Assembly (NCBI RefSeq): GCF_001659605.2
Contig: NC_035169.2
Span: 14,198,263-14,262,262 of the forward strand
Origin: Manihot esculenta
Lineage: Eukaryota; Streptophyta; Magnoliopsida; Malpighiales; Euphorbiaceae
DNA length: 64,000 nt
Direction of reading: 5' to 3'
Shown: in pieces, positions 53,081 to 64,000 of the stretch
How the letters are laid out: each line of letters begins with the position of its first letter
How positions within the stretch are numbered: the first letter of the stretch is position 1
Translations under genes and position numbers: made by a program
Notes under the pieces: generated by a model
Databases searched by the model: none
Seen by the model: only the letters and a program-made list of their open reading frames with translations
Told to the model about the DNA's origin: nothing

Positions 53081-55497
53081 AAAAATCCATGTGCATCAAG
53101 CGAACAAAGCCAATCCATTCACTCTTCGACGGCGCTACTAGTGTATGTGAGGGAGGAAAGGGCCATCTTTGAGGTAGCCATTGGTAAAAGTACAAGTGAT
53201 CATATATCATACTTACTGAATGTTGGTTTAATTGATGAGTGCTTGTGGGTAGGAATGTATTTATATGGATTAAAGATGAACATGAGTCCTTATCTTGTGA
53301 GATCTATAATTGAATCCTCATTACTTGATATTTTAGAAATGTGATTTTTTTTTTCTATCTCTAGCTCTTGGGTTTCATTAAGTCATAAGAAGATATAAGT
53401 AGGCTCTTTTGTGGTGATGGACTCCATAACTGATTTTTACCTTAACCATTCCAAATAAAGAAAGATAACTTTGTATGAATTATCTTATAGAGAATTGCCA
53501 CATTATATTTTAATAAGTTTTGGATTAGTGAATTATTATAAAACTAACAATTGTTTTTGAATTTCGAAATATCAGTTTATGTCATGCCCTCAAAAGAAGC
53601 CTTAACCTAATGTTTCATATCACATTATGCACACATATATTCATCCCTCGTATTTATATATTTTTTTTAATTATTTCAACAACACAAAACTTAAGAACAC
53701 GACTAGACTATTATTTAAACCACGATAGTTTTAATAAAATTTATAGTCCCGTGTAAGTTTTTCAATATAATTTCTACACGAATAATTCATATATAATAGT
53801 TTAAAATAATGTTTAAAATTATGATTACGATTTTTAAATATATAATTAGTAAATATGAAATTGTATGTGTATATATTCGCATACAAATTTAAGAGTATCA
53901 AACTTTATGTGTTAGATCACCAAAAGCAGGTAAGGTGTGTTGTCCAAAATCTGAACCCATATGTTATAAGTTGTACTTTGATCTAATAAAGTATTGTGAA
54001 ATGTACTTTTGGATATAATCCACATGTCACCCTTAAAAAAAAAAATTTACTATTATTAGTGAAGAAAAATATTTTCTATTTTTTATTGACTTTAAAGAAA
54101 TTAAATATATTAGTTTACTAACCAAGAGCATGTAGCACGCATGTATACATGAGAATATTAATTTATTATTAATTATTATCTATAGTTATAATTTTTTATT
54201 TTTATCTTTACTCTTGTATTTATATCCATTTTACATTACTAATTATTTAATATTGGTGAGATTTTTTAAAGAATTCATTCTAAATTATTGTATTAAAAAT
54301 TACTGTAATTCGATACTTATAAATCGTACGTTTGATTTTTTCTATATTGTGTAAAATCAAATTATAATATAAAAATTTATTCAATAAAAGAATTTATGAC
54401 CTTAGGATTATAAATAGTCCTTTTTAAATTCAAATTGGAACTATGATAATATAGTAAAAAATTAAAAGTTTTATTATATAATTATTGTATGTACAATTTT
54501 AATTAATTATAATAGATTTTATATAATTCTCACCGTGATTAATCATGTACGATTATATTGAATAATTTATTCAATAAAAATAATAAAGAGCATTAAGAAT
54601 ATCCTAATTTTTAATATAAATCATGTAAAATTGAAAAATTTTATTATTTTGAGTAATAAACGATGTTAAACTATATTTTTATTAACATTATAAAAGAAAT
54701 TTTATTATTTTAAAATTTAAATATTTTACTAATTTTATTTAGAGAAGGTTAAAATTTATTAATAAAGTATAATAATTTAATTTTTTAAATTTTCTTATTT
54801 ATAATAATTTAGTACATATAATTTTAATATTGATAAAATTTAATATTTTTAACATTAATTTTTTTAAATTTAAAATTAAATAATGGTAATCTAATAAAAA
54901 ATATATTATTAATAAAATAAAAATTTATAATTTAAATAAAAAATAACATTTAAGAGGTAAAATTTACTATTTTAGAAGTTATATAATTTATTACTTTTTA
55001 ATAAGGAGTCTTTTCATTCATTCTAATACTTTCCAATAGTATTTACATACACTAATAAAAAGAATTATAAAGAATTTTTTTTTAATGTGAAAATTTATCA
55101 AAGTATGAATCGATCAATCAAATATGGAACGTCGATATTCGTTATTGAACAATAAATAAATATAAGAATTTAGCGGTCCAAAGAATATCATAGGATAAAA
55201 AGAACAAACAAATAAAATCTACACCTTCCAATGAAGTGACAGATTTAAATACTGCTCTTATGGAATCCTGAATGTAGATTTCACTGAGATAAGGAAATCC
55301 ATCCCCAACTATCTATTAATACCCATTGGACCCCTTCTCTTTTCCACCCACCACTTCCACTAGCAAGGCGGTGAAGCTCTTCTCCTTTGCCCCTAAGCTC
55401 ATGGGCAATGGCCATGTCCATTCTCCAGTGAGCTTCCGTCTTACTTGACTAGTGAGTTCCCAGGTGACTATGAATGGGATACTGTTGGTCTCTGTGC
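53081..55497. other. AT-rich intergenic region
   Basis: Very AT-rich, especially 53500-55100, with many short A and T runs. The open frame at 52979-53344 overlaps the antisense Lhcb remnant and shows no family resemblance. Nothing else was recognised. Confidence 0.6.
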
Positions 55498-56790
55498 TGA
55501 CTCAGAAACTTTTGTAAAAAACCGTGAGCTTGAAGTGATTCACTGCAGATGGACTATGCTTGGAGCTCTTGGATGAATAAACAGTTTCTCCAGTATGAAA
55601 TCTGTAGGTTCTGCCTGGATAGCCCGTCAAAGGATCTGCTCTCATGTTCATGTTTTTCATTGGTACTTATGATAGTGGATACCATGTTTTGGACCAAGAT
55701 TTCCATAGATTTGCTTGGTAGGATCACCATAAAAAAAAAACCAAGTCTCATCATAGTAGCAAAATTATTTGAGACAGCCTTGTCAATATTCGACTCATCA
55801 TAGTGGGACCAAGACTTCAGTGTGCTGGCCTAAGAATCACCAGCAATTGAGATCCAGACCTATCAAATTAAAAAAAAAAATTGCAATTTCATTATAAATA
55901 CTAAGCCTCTTTTAAGGAAAAAATGCAATTAACAAGCAACCTGATAATCAACTTTAACGAGTAATTAGCATTTCAAGCATTACCTGCCAATATTGCTGTA
56001 GCTGCAGCTTCTTCTGGTGTTTTGGTATAGTGTTGTCCATTGAAGAACTCATATACTGAATCACAGTCAGAAACTATGTATCTGCAAAAACCGAGCCGAA
56101 TTCAAACCAGATGATCAACTATGAAACTCAAAATTCGGAGAATGAATATATACCCATTCAATTTCCATTCGCCTCGAATGACCCCAGAAAGAAGATTTGG
56201 ATCAGCACATGTTGGCTTACCATTGACCTGATTGTAGGAACACATTACACTGGCAATATTACCATCAAGAACACAACTTCTAAATGGAGGTTGAAATGTA
56301 TCTTCCATGTCTTGCTTTGTTACATGAATTATCACAATTCAAAAGCACACAAAAGAAAAATAATAAATGGACTTCTAACCAGGGGCCTCTTGGCCTCTTC
56401 CCCATCTAGGATCACGAAAAATGTTAACATTTGGCGACCAAAACGTCAAGCCTGTCAATCCTACGTTCTGCATGGCCCTGCCTTCAGTAGAAACTGCCTT
56501 GCAAAAAACAATTTCATCAAATGAATTGGAATCCGTTCACTAACTTTTAAACATCAAATGAGGAAATGGTACAGTGATTGTATACCTTTCCAATGGCTTG
56601 GAAAAGGGAAACGTTGAAGGAAGCAGCAGTTAAAATGACCTGACGAAAGCCTTGTAGCTGCAGGTAGGACATTGGAGAAATTTGTACCACGACCCACATA
56701 AGAGACCAAGCCTCAGACCACCAGTTATAGTTGGGTATCCCAGTCTACTCACACTTGCAGAAATTTGTACCATGACCCACATGAGAAAAA
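55498..56790 (-). pseudogene. GH3 beta-D-xylosidase (BXL-type) pseudogene with introns
   Basis: Minus-strand pieces occur in protein order: SRLGYPT and NWWSEA (near 56740), [12 protein letters not shown] (56680), [19 protein letters not shown] (to 56586), intron 56497-56585, [20 protein letters not shown] through [16 protein letters not shown], then a jump to [14 protein letters not shown] ... [18 protein letters not shown] ... [11 protein letters not shown] (to 56154), intron 56082-56153, YIVSDCDSV ... [16 protein letters not shown] (55984-56081), then GLDLNC, NNFATMMRLGFF and GDPTKQIYGNLGP with frameshifts, and finally [22 protein letters not shown] carries the family's catalytic Asp. GT...AG introns show it came from genomic DNA. 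Missing blocks (after GQEAPG and most of the C-terminal half) and frameshifts make it non-functional. An approximately 82-bp partial repeat involves 56675-56700 and 56757-56782. Confidence 0.88.
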
Positions 56791-57446
56791 AAGGAGAGTT
56801 TTTATGTTTGAACTTCAGATTATATTGGGCTGTGATGATATGTAAATTGTTGTGATTTAATTCAAAGCATAATGTAATTTTTGCATGCTAAAAGTGCATC
56901 TTCTATGCAACTGTCTTGTAAAAGCACTGTCATCTTCTACTCTGAAAGGATAAATTTCCCACAGAAAATTCCATGAAAATGAAACAATTACAGGTAGTTG
57001 AAATCAAATCGTCGCTACAGTTCTCAAGATCGTTCCTGTAATGGTTAAATGCATGTTCTAAAGCACCATTAGATCCCTGCTCGGGGAAACATTTTTATCC
57101 ATCAGAATAACAGTCAAGAATAGCATGTTAAATACAAATTTGACAAAATCGCAAAATAGAGGAACATTTTGAACCATCAGAACAGTCGAGATTATAATTG
57201 TAGTTGTATTGTAGATCATGCAGCCTGCAGGCTCATCTTTTGATTGACCGGTGATACTAGTAAGTTCTATTAGCTCAAAGCTTAGGCAACCTAATTAAGA
57301 TAAAAATCAAGTAACCAGCTCTAGTCAATTGCCTGCTCATCAGGATTCAAGAATGTATATCCATTTCAAAACTGAAGAGGAATTGTCTCATCATCAACAT
57401 CAAAGACACTAGGGGAGAGAAAAAATAATGAGTTGATGAATCATGA
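56791..57446. other. Spacer without recognised genes
   Basis: No coding or repeat feature recognised. It ends with CATGA before TekG, which may be its target sequence. Confidence 0.5.
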
Positions 57447-57804
57447 TGTAATACCCGGCTAGACTCCGGTATCGGAATTCCTACCGTCCGGTGGAATCTC
57501 GGATGTCGGAGACCTCTAGAAGGGTAAAACCATGTTTTCATGAAATGTTTTAATGTTTTTTATGATTTTAAGTAAAGAGGAAATGAGTTTTTGAATAGAA
57601 ACAACCTTGGAGGAAAAGCTCAGGTTCGGCCGCCGAAACTCAAAGTTCGGCCGCCGAACATGCATGCTTTTCGGGTGAGCCTTAGGCCCCCGAAGGCATA
57701 AGTGAGGGGAGCCCAGGTTCGGCCGCCGAACCTCAAGTTCGGCCGCCGAACATGGCATGCATGCGGAGGCACATTCGGCCCCCGAACGTGGCCTGGACAG
57801 CCAC

Positions 57805-57811
57805 TATAAAA
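57805..57811 (+). promoter_or_regulatory. TATA box of the TekG LTR
   Basis: CCACTATAAAAGGGTCCC, matching TekH (reverse complement at 63941-63947) and TekA. Confidence 0.75.
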
Positions 57812-58660
57812 GGGTCCCTTAGCCGAAAACGGGCGAGCTTTTTCCCCATTTTCGGCCAAGGTGAGCTCTCCACCGTCCCTCACCGATCTTTGATGTTTTT
57901 CCTCTAGATCTTTCAAGTTTTTCATTTGTTTTAACTTTGTTTTGAAGATTTGAGCTTTTGAGCAAAGTTTTGGAGCTTGGAGGTTCAAGAACCCAATCTC
58001 TCCCACCTCCGAGTTTTAGGTCGTCTCTCTCTCGATCTTCAAGAGGTAAGAGCCGATCTTAAGCTCATTGTATGTTTTAAGTAAGTTTTATGAAGTTCAT
58101 GGGGTAGAAAATGCATGAGTAAGCTTATGTTGAGTTTATGGGTTTTTGATGAGTTTTTGAGCAATGTGGCTTGTAATGTGTGTTTGATGTGTTGTAGTTG
58201 GGGTTTAAGGTAGTTTGAGACCCCTAGGAGCTTGTATGCATGTTTTGGTTGAGCTAAATGCATGATGGTTTGAGTTTGGAGGCATTTGTGCATGTTTGAA
58301 CCAAGTTTCTGCCCTTTGGGAGAAACCAGGTTCGACAGCCGAAAGGACTTTCGGCCACCGAACCCTCTTGTGGAGGCAGCATTCGGCTGCCAAAGCTTGC
58401 CCCCGAAAGAGGACTTTCGCCTCTGTCTGGGAGTTTCGGCCGCCGAAAGTGCCGCCGAACATGCATGAGTTTCGTCTCTGTCTGGGAGTTTCGGCCGTGG
58501 AGGGACTTTAGCCGCCGAACTTGCCGCCGAAAGTGCCCTGTCCAGGCCTCCTTTGCATGTCCTTCTATGGTTGTTTCATGATGTTTTAGGGGGTTTTTGG
58601 GGGATGTTTTTAGAGTTATGTTCTAGTTGTTTGGTCCCTCATTTGAGTCCACCTGTGTAG

Positions 58661-58731
58661 GTTCGGACCCGAGGAACCGAGGACCCCAGCAGTGAGTCAG
58701 TTGCTTCAGTCAGTGTCAGAGCTTGCCAGAG
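58661..58731 (+). other. Exon-like segment in the TekG LTR
   Basis: 71 nt between CTGTGTAG and CAGAG|GTGAGT. It starts GTTCGGACCCGAGG, close to the TekA segment. Confidence 0.45.
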
Positions 58732-59719
58732 GTGAGTGGAATAACTCTTATGCTTTTAATTAAATAAATCAGTTTTGAGCATGTTCATGCATCACGGATG
58801 CCATGTGATATTTTAGGTTGTTTGCATTAGAAATCACGAATATGTTGCATTGCATAATATGTTGTTGATATGGATGAATGTTGAATGATCCATTAGCCCT
58901 CATATGTTATGACATGATGATATGCTATGGAAGTCCAGATGTGGCCTGCACTACGCCCCTGGCACTATGTAAGAGAAAGACCGGACGTGGCCTGCACTAC
59001 GCCCCCGGCACCATGGATTATGTATGTTATGTTATGTATAAGAGAAAGACCAGGTGTGGCCTGCACTACGCCCCTGGCATGATTGGAATATGTAGAGGGC
59101 TAAATGGTGACAAGTTCATCCTTGATATGATTAGTTGTGATGTGATGCATTCCATGATAGCATGTGTTTTAAATGCTTTATGATTCTGCTCACTGGGCTC
59201 TAGTAGCTCACCCCTCTCCCAAATTCCCCAGGTTTGCAGGTACGGGTTAGACAGAGAAGTCAAGAAGAGTAATGAAGTCTTATGTATGTAATAGTTAGAA
59301 TGTGGACATGACAGATTGCTTAATGATGTATAGATATGTAATGTAACGATATTAAGGTTAGAAGTGTGCTTGACCATAGTATATTGTAATCCCTTTTTGA
59401 TACATGATCTTAATGTTTATTGATGACTATGTTTAGCCAACTCAATACTTGTTATGCCACCCATTGGGGGCATTGATGAGATCCCACAGAGGGGTCAAAT
59501 TTATGATTATGGCTATGTTCAGTGCATGCACAGGTTGAGTTTGGTGTATGATAGAATGTATGAAAGAAAAGTTTTAAATTTTTTTTGTATGATTGTTGAT
59601 CATGTATGGGATTAAACAGGTTTACAGGTTACATGTCAGGCTTGCTACGGGTCCCGGCGGCCTTAAGCCGATCTGGATCCTAGCGCCGGTAGCGGTCTGA
59701 TTTTCGGGTCGTTACAGAA

Positions 59720-59737
59720 TGGTATCAGAGCCCTAGG
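59720..59737 (+). promoter_or_regulatory. TekG primer binding site (tRNA-iMet type)
   Basis: TGGTATCAGAGCCCTAGG three nt after the LTR. Confidence 0.93.
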
Positions 59738-59978
59738 TTCATATGGTCGAACCTAGAGTGTCGGGCTCATAGATGTTATAGAAGGTCAAGCACAATAGGA
59801 AGATCATGTCCACTAGGATAGGATGTGGAGTCCTGTCTCGTTTGATGATGTGAAATGCCATGATTATATGCATGTGCATTAATGATATGCTATGATGTGT
59901 GATGCGGGTTCATGTGTGCTCACATGAACCATATGATGCTAATGTTTATGTGATGTGTACTATTTTTCAGAAAACAGG

Positions 59979-60266
59979 ATGAGAGGAACTCGTCGATCAG
60001 CAAGATTGACTGGAGTACCACCTGAGGATGAGGGCACGAGTGCCCGTCCTCCAGCATTGCCTAGGGCAATGTCTAGTAGGTCTAACAGAGAAAGAGCAGC
60101 AAGAGACCCTAGAAGGTCTTTGGATCTGGGTAGAAGCAGATCAGTCAGAGGAACAGTTCAGGGAGGAGCGTCAGAGGATATGGGGGATGATATGGATGTA
60201 GAGCAGAGGAGGGATGGCAGTTTGGGAGTTAGCATGTCAGAAGAGGGAATGGGAGAATCCCAATGA
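59979..60266 (+). pseudogene. TekG gag N-terminal fragment
   Basis: 95 codons from ATG 59979 ([10 protein letters not shown]), eight nt after CTATTTTTCAG. It matches the N-terminal linker of TekD and TekE Gag ([29 protein letters not shown]) and stops at TGA 60264-60266, where relatives have a Gly codon (GGA to TGA fits). The element sequence ends about 20 nt later, so the capsid and everything after it are lost. Confidence 0.88.
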
Positions 60267-60285
60267 GGCACTCAGGCCTCGAGAT

Positions 60286-60605
60286 TTGTTTAGGTTATTT
60301 AACTAACTGAAATGGAGATGTCACGTTCCATGGTGCTTTTCTTATTTTTTCAATTAACTATTATCATGTATTTCATGACATTTTTTCCTATCGAAAATAC
60401 TCTAGAGTCTCCTTTCTAAACTGGTTCTAAATCCATCTATGAATAATAAAATTTCAATTCAATGAACTCTAAATCTTAACCCCCAAGTTTTCTTTAATCA
60501 GAAACACAATTTTCAACTCAAATGAACGCTTCATAAGTAACAAGTGTGAGCAGTGAGAAAGGAATAATGGATTGAGTGACCATGTTATTTAGTAATATTT
60601 TTTAG
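60286..60605. other. AT-rich segment between TekG and the MULE-like element
   Basis: No gene or repeat recognised. T-rich at the right edge (ATTTTTTTAG), next to the inverted repeat. Confidence 0.5.
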
Positions 60606-61892
60606 GGGGTAATAGCATAAAAAATCTAAATCTTTGTGGGTTTTTACATTTTAATTTAAAAGTTTTTTCTTGGCACAGTAAGTTAGGATTTAAAAACATT
60701 TGGCGGTTCTATCCAAATTTGAAATGTAAGTGGGGGAGCATTTGTCGATGGCTAACGTGGCGTTCCATCTGTATTTTTTTACTATTTAATGGTGGATCCT
60801 ACGCTACACATTGGATAACCAATGTGAGAAATTAACCATTGGTTAATGTTGAAAATCCAAGATTGGTGTTTAACTAACCTGACTTAAAGTCAAATTTGGA
60901 AATTGTTGCTGGAATAGTTCAACTACGCTTTAAATAAGCAAAGCAACGCTACAACCTACAACTTCTAGAGAGCTCAAATCATAGTCGTCTAACAACCTAG
61001 GATCCTTAGTCATCAGCACCACCGCTGGTGCAGTCTGTGCTACGTGAGTGACCTTACACTCCTGAATTACTGTCAACATTGTCTTCATATCAAATCTACC
61101 TATAGATACCACCGCCGCTCCCATAATTAAAGCTCTCACGAAATAACATAAACCATAAATATGAAAATAAGGCATCAAACAAAAGCAAACTGCAGCTGTC
61201 GTCCAATCGAGTGAACCGTGTGACTTATAGCCACCATATATGTGAAATTTTGATGAGTCAAACCCACTCCATGAACTCGACCAGTAGTCCTTGAGGAGTA
61301 GAGAATCGTCGCAAGGTTCGATTAGTAAACCTTCCATCCTTCCATTTCTCCAGAGTGAGCTAGACTCATCATCAGTGATTCAAATCCGAGAGGGTCGAGT
61401 GTGATTGTTCTGACTTGGTGGAGAATCTCAAGTTTAAAGATAATTTATTTTTTAGGAGAGGTGGCGACACCGAGAGAGAAGAGCGAGAAGTAAAGGATCG
61501 AAATGTGAATAGAGTTAGAAAAAGAACGAAGGCAACATCTCCTTTTCTAAGGCCAAGATGGTGGTGAAGTAAGAAGGCCAAGTTTTTTGTGCGAAGGACT
61601 AAGTCGAGGAAATAAATTCGATAGCGAGTGACGGCGTCGACGAGAGCGTTTGGTTTTTCTGCACCATTTAGGATTTTTAACTTAACTAGCTAAGGATTTA
61701 TACCTCACCTTAATTATCCAAAGTGTAACGTAGACCATTAAGTAATAAAAAAAATACAGATGGAACGCCACGTTACCCACTCGTAACTGCTCCCCCACTT
61801 TTAATTCAAATTTGGATAAAATAGCCAAATATTTTCAAATCCTAATTTATTGTGCTAAGAAATAAATTTTTGGATTTTTATGCCATTATCCC
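60606..61892. mobile_element. MULE-like DNA element with long inverted repeats and a captured gene piece
   Basis: The left arm, from GGGGTAATAGCATAAAAA (60606) through AACGTGGCGTTCCATCTGTA (60758-60777) to about 60830, is mirrored on the other strand from 61892 (GGGATAATGGCATAAAAA) through AACGTGGCGTTCCATCTGTA to about 61700. Arms are roughly 200-230 bp and clearly similar throughout. Long TIRs with no transposase and an internal gene fragment fit a Pack-MULE. The nine bases outside the right end are all T, and the left flank is also T-rich, so a 9-bp duplication is possible but not clean. Confidence 0.8.
60935..61660 (-). pseudogene. 4-coumarate:CoA-ligase-like (AMP-binding) fragment inside the MULE-like element
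   Basis: The minus-strand frame 60930-61337 reads CLMPYFHIYGLCYFVRALIM, SIGRFDMKTMLTVIQECKVT and LLDDYDLSSLEVVGCSVA, the pattern of plant 4CL-like acyl-CoA synthetases (P-x-FH-x-YG, RFD...ML, V-TH, YDLSSLE). Just upstream, in another frame, ILYSSRTTGRVHGVGLTHQN (about 61245-61310) matches the AMP-binding motif YSSGTTG-x-x-KGV-x-LTH, with Gly to Arg and Lys to His changes. Still earlier AFLLHHHLGLRKGDVAF matches the N-terminal helix region. The fragment ends where the inverted repeat begins. Frameshifts and lost motifs make it non-functional as an enzyme. Confidence 0.82.
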
Positions 61893-62021
61893 TTTTTTTT
61901 TCAAACGGTAATTTTATTTAGTCTACTAGTGAATGGGGATTTGGGGCAGCTGTGGCACTGTCTTTCAAATGTCATCTTATGTCATATATCTAGCTTGTGA
62001 CACTGGCTTTCAAATCAGGTA
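61893..62021. other. Short spacer
   Basis: No feature recognised. It ends AGGTA, the possible target duplication of TekH. Confidence 0.5.
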
Positions 62022-64000
62022 TGTAACGACCCGAAAATCAGACCGCTACCGGCGCTAGGATCCAGATCGACTTAAGGCCGCCGGGACCCGTAGCAAGCCT
62101 GACATATAACCTGTAAACCTGTATAATCCCATACATGATCAACAATCATACATAAAAATTTAAAACTTTTCTTTCATCATCCAACTCAACCTGAACATAC
62201 ATGTACATAGTCATGATCATAATCATGATCCCTCTGTGGGATCTCATCAATGCCCCAATGGGCGATACATCATAAGATGAGTTGGCTAACATCTGTATCA
62301 TTAAATATCTAAGATCATGCATCAACAAGGGATTTCAATACTCATAGGGTCATGCACATCTATAACCTCAATATACCTCATTACATAACATACTGAATCT
62401 CTTACATTACATCATAGTACAATTGTCATGTCCACAATCTAACTATTACATAGACATACTTCAAAACTCTGGCTAACCTCCTAGTCTACCCTGTACCTGC
62501 ACATCTGGGGTTAGGGGAGAGGGGTGAGCTACAAAGCCCAGTGAGCAGAATGGAGAAATCATATATTAAAATTTCATGCTTTCATGAAATGCAACACATC
62601 ACAACAAATCACATCTCGGATGGTATTGTCACCAATAGTCCTCTACATAGTCCAACTGTGCCGGGACGTAGAATGGGTACAACCGGTCTTTCTCTTAACA
62701 TAACATATCATACAGTCCAACTGTGCCAGGGACGTAGAATGGGTACAACCTGGACTTCCATACCATATCATGCCATAACATCATCATATCATATGAGGAC
62801 TAAAGGATCATCCAATGACCAATCCATATCAACATCATAAATGCAATGCAACATATTCGTGAATACTAATGCAAACAACCTACTATATCTCATGGCATTC
62901 ATGATGCATGGATCATGCTCAAAATTCATACTTCATTTATTTTAAAACTTTAAGGTTTATTCCACTCACCTATGGCTAGCTCTGACAAACTCTGTAGCAG
63001 CTGGCTCACTGCTGGGGTCCTCGGTTCCTCGGGTCCGAACCTACACAGGTGGACTCCAATGAGGGACCAAACATACATAAACATAACTCTAACATACTCC
63101 CCAAAAACCCCCTAAAACATCATGAAAACATCACATAAAAACATGCAAGAAATGGCTGAACAGGGCACTTTCGGCGGCAGATTCGGCGGCCGAAAGTCCC
63201 TTCAGAGCCGAAAGTCAGGCAGGTTCGGCGGCACCTTCGGCGGCCGAAACTCCCAGACAGAGGCGAAACTCATGCATGTTCGGCGGCACCTTCGGCGGCC
63301 GAAAGTCCCAGACAGAGACGAAAGTCTCTTTTCGGGGGCAACTTCGGCAGCCGAAAGGCCTGCCTCCCCAGCCATGTTCGGCGGCCGAAAGTGCCTTCGG
63401 CTGCCGAACCTGGTTTCTGCCAAAGGGCAGAAACTTGGCTCCTTTATGCACATTTGCCTCCCAACTCTCAAATCATGCATAAACTTGTTCTAAAACATGC
63501 ATACATATCATACATCACACCTAGGGGTCTCAAACTATCAAATCCCCCAACTACAACACTTCAAACACACAAAAATCAACATACATTGTTCATCAAAACA
63601 TTAAAACCCATAAACTCATCAACAAGCCTAAACATGCATCTCTACCCGTAAAACAACTTAATGCTTGTTTAAAACACATAACAAGGGTGGATCCGAGCTT
63701 ACCTCTTGAAGAAACGAGAGGAAAGGCGATCCTAGCTTGGAGATGGAGAGATTGAGCTCTTTGAACCTCCAAGTACCCAAAACTTGCTCTTTACTCACCG
63801 ATCTTCAAAACAGAAGTTAAAACCCGTGAAAATCATGGAAGATCTAAGGAAAACACTCAAGATCGAGGGAGGGGTGGCGGAGACTCACCTTGGCCGACAA
63901 CGGGGGAGAAAAAGCTCGCCCGTGCGGACCTAAGGGACCCTTTTATAGGTGGCTGGCCAGGCCACGTTCGGGGGCCGAATGTGCCTCCGCATGCATGCCA
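62022..64000 (-). repeat. TekH: partial Tekay-type LTR, opposite orientation, cut by the window end
   Basis: Starts TGTAACGACCCG and is, on the minus strand, the same LTR family as TekG. It shares the end block with CGGCGGCCTTAAG, acceptor CCAGATGTGCAG (near 62497), donor AG|GTGAGTGG (near 62968), acceptor CCACCTGTGTAG (near 63043), donor AAGAG|GTAAGC (near 63704) and TATAAAAGGG (63939-63947). No primer site lies beside 62022, so this is a 3' or solo LTR, with any interior beyond the window. Confidence 0.9.

Larger units (their letters stand above)
57447..59716 (+). repeat. TekG 5' LTR
   Basis: 2270 bp, TGTAATACCCGG to GGGTCGTTACA. TATAAAA at 57805; donor AAG|GTGAGC (GT at 57861); donor AAGAG|GTAAGA (GT at 58046); acceptor CCACCTGTGTAG (AG ending 58660); donor CAGAG|GTGAGTGG (GT at 58732); acceptor CCAGGTTTGCAG (AG ending 59239). 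GCCGAA motifs lie at 57625-57790 and 58330-58535. CTGCACTACGCCCCTGGCA units lie at 58934-59080. Confidence 0.93.
57447..60285 (+). mobile_element. TekG: 5' fragment of a Tekay-type element
   Basis: A full 5' LTR (57447-59716), primer site, leader and the first 290 nt or so of gag, after which similarity to other elements stops at about 60285 (GCCTCGAG then unrelated AT-rich text). No 3' part or LTR in this orientation follows. Truncation by deletion or by a later rearrangement near the MULE-like element is likely. Confidence 0.88.

Noticed and set aside
52979..53344. Plus-strand open frame of 121 codons
   Set aside because: It overlaps the Lhcb remnant on the other strand and has no recognisable family features.
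55549..55803. Plus-strand frame of 84 codons
   Set aside because: It is the shadow of the beta-xylosidase pseudogene on the minus strand.
57447..64000. TekG and TekH as the two LTRs of one element
   Set aside because: They are in opposite orientation, TekG has its primer site and gag start facing inward, and TekH has no primer site or purine tract facing the interval, so they are separate insertions.

Overview
The window is plant nuclear DNA, most likely from a eudicot. It contains chromovirus and Tat-type Ty3/gypsy LTR retrotransposons with plant initiator-tRNA-Met primer sites, a broken light-harvesting chlorophyll a/b protein copy, a broken GH3 beta-xylosidase copy with plant-type introns, and a Pack-MULE-like element carrying a 4-coumarate:CoA-ligase-like fragment. 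I cannot name the species; cassava, rubber or a relative is only a guess. No intact cellular gene was found. About 90% of the window is retrotransposon. The element names below (TatF, TekA and so on) are mine.

Layout. (1) 1-17016: TatF, an old Tat-lineage element. Its left LTR is cut by the window edge, its gag-pol has several stops and a deleted RT palm, and it carries an antisense intron-containing gene and a 435-bp tandem duplication in the integrase. Its right LTR is split by TekD (7142-16566, minus strand, target duplication TTTGG), a young Tekay/Del-type chromovirus with one internal stop. (2) 17110-51216: TekA, a 34-kb nest bounded by CTAAG duplications. TekA is a Tekay relative that lacks the Gag capsid core. 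TekB (20410-37196, duplication AAAAG) lies in its gag. CrmC (22632-29936, duplication GCATA) lies in the TekB leader. TekE (39332-49272, minus strand, duplication CTCGA) lies in the TekA 3' LTR. (3) 51222-57446: older flanking DNA with an unassigned LTR-like block, AT-rich spacer, an Lhcb pseudogene and a beta-xylosidase pseudogene. (4) 57447-64000: the 5' part of another Tekay element (TekG), a MULE-like element with long inverted repeats and a 4CL-like fragment, and a partial Tekay LTR in the opposite orientation (TekH).

Insertion order is readable from the nesting, and LTR-pair differences counted by eye agree with it: CrmC about 1 in 877 bp, TekD about 4 in 2119, TekE about 9 in 2281, TekB about 20 plus a 30-bp indel in 2138.

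The observation I rate highest is that the long LTRs of all the Tekay-type elements keep the same ordered splice-like signals on their sense strand. These are a TATA box in some, AG|GTAAG donors, a 69-90-nt internal exon-like segment bounded by TGTAG or CAG and GTGAGT, a TTTGCAG-type acceptor, and finally a pyrimidine-CAG acceptor 8-13 nt before the gag ATG. This would allow a spliced gag mRNA without the primer site. It is an inference that RNA data can test.
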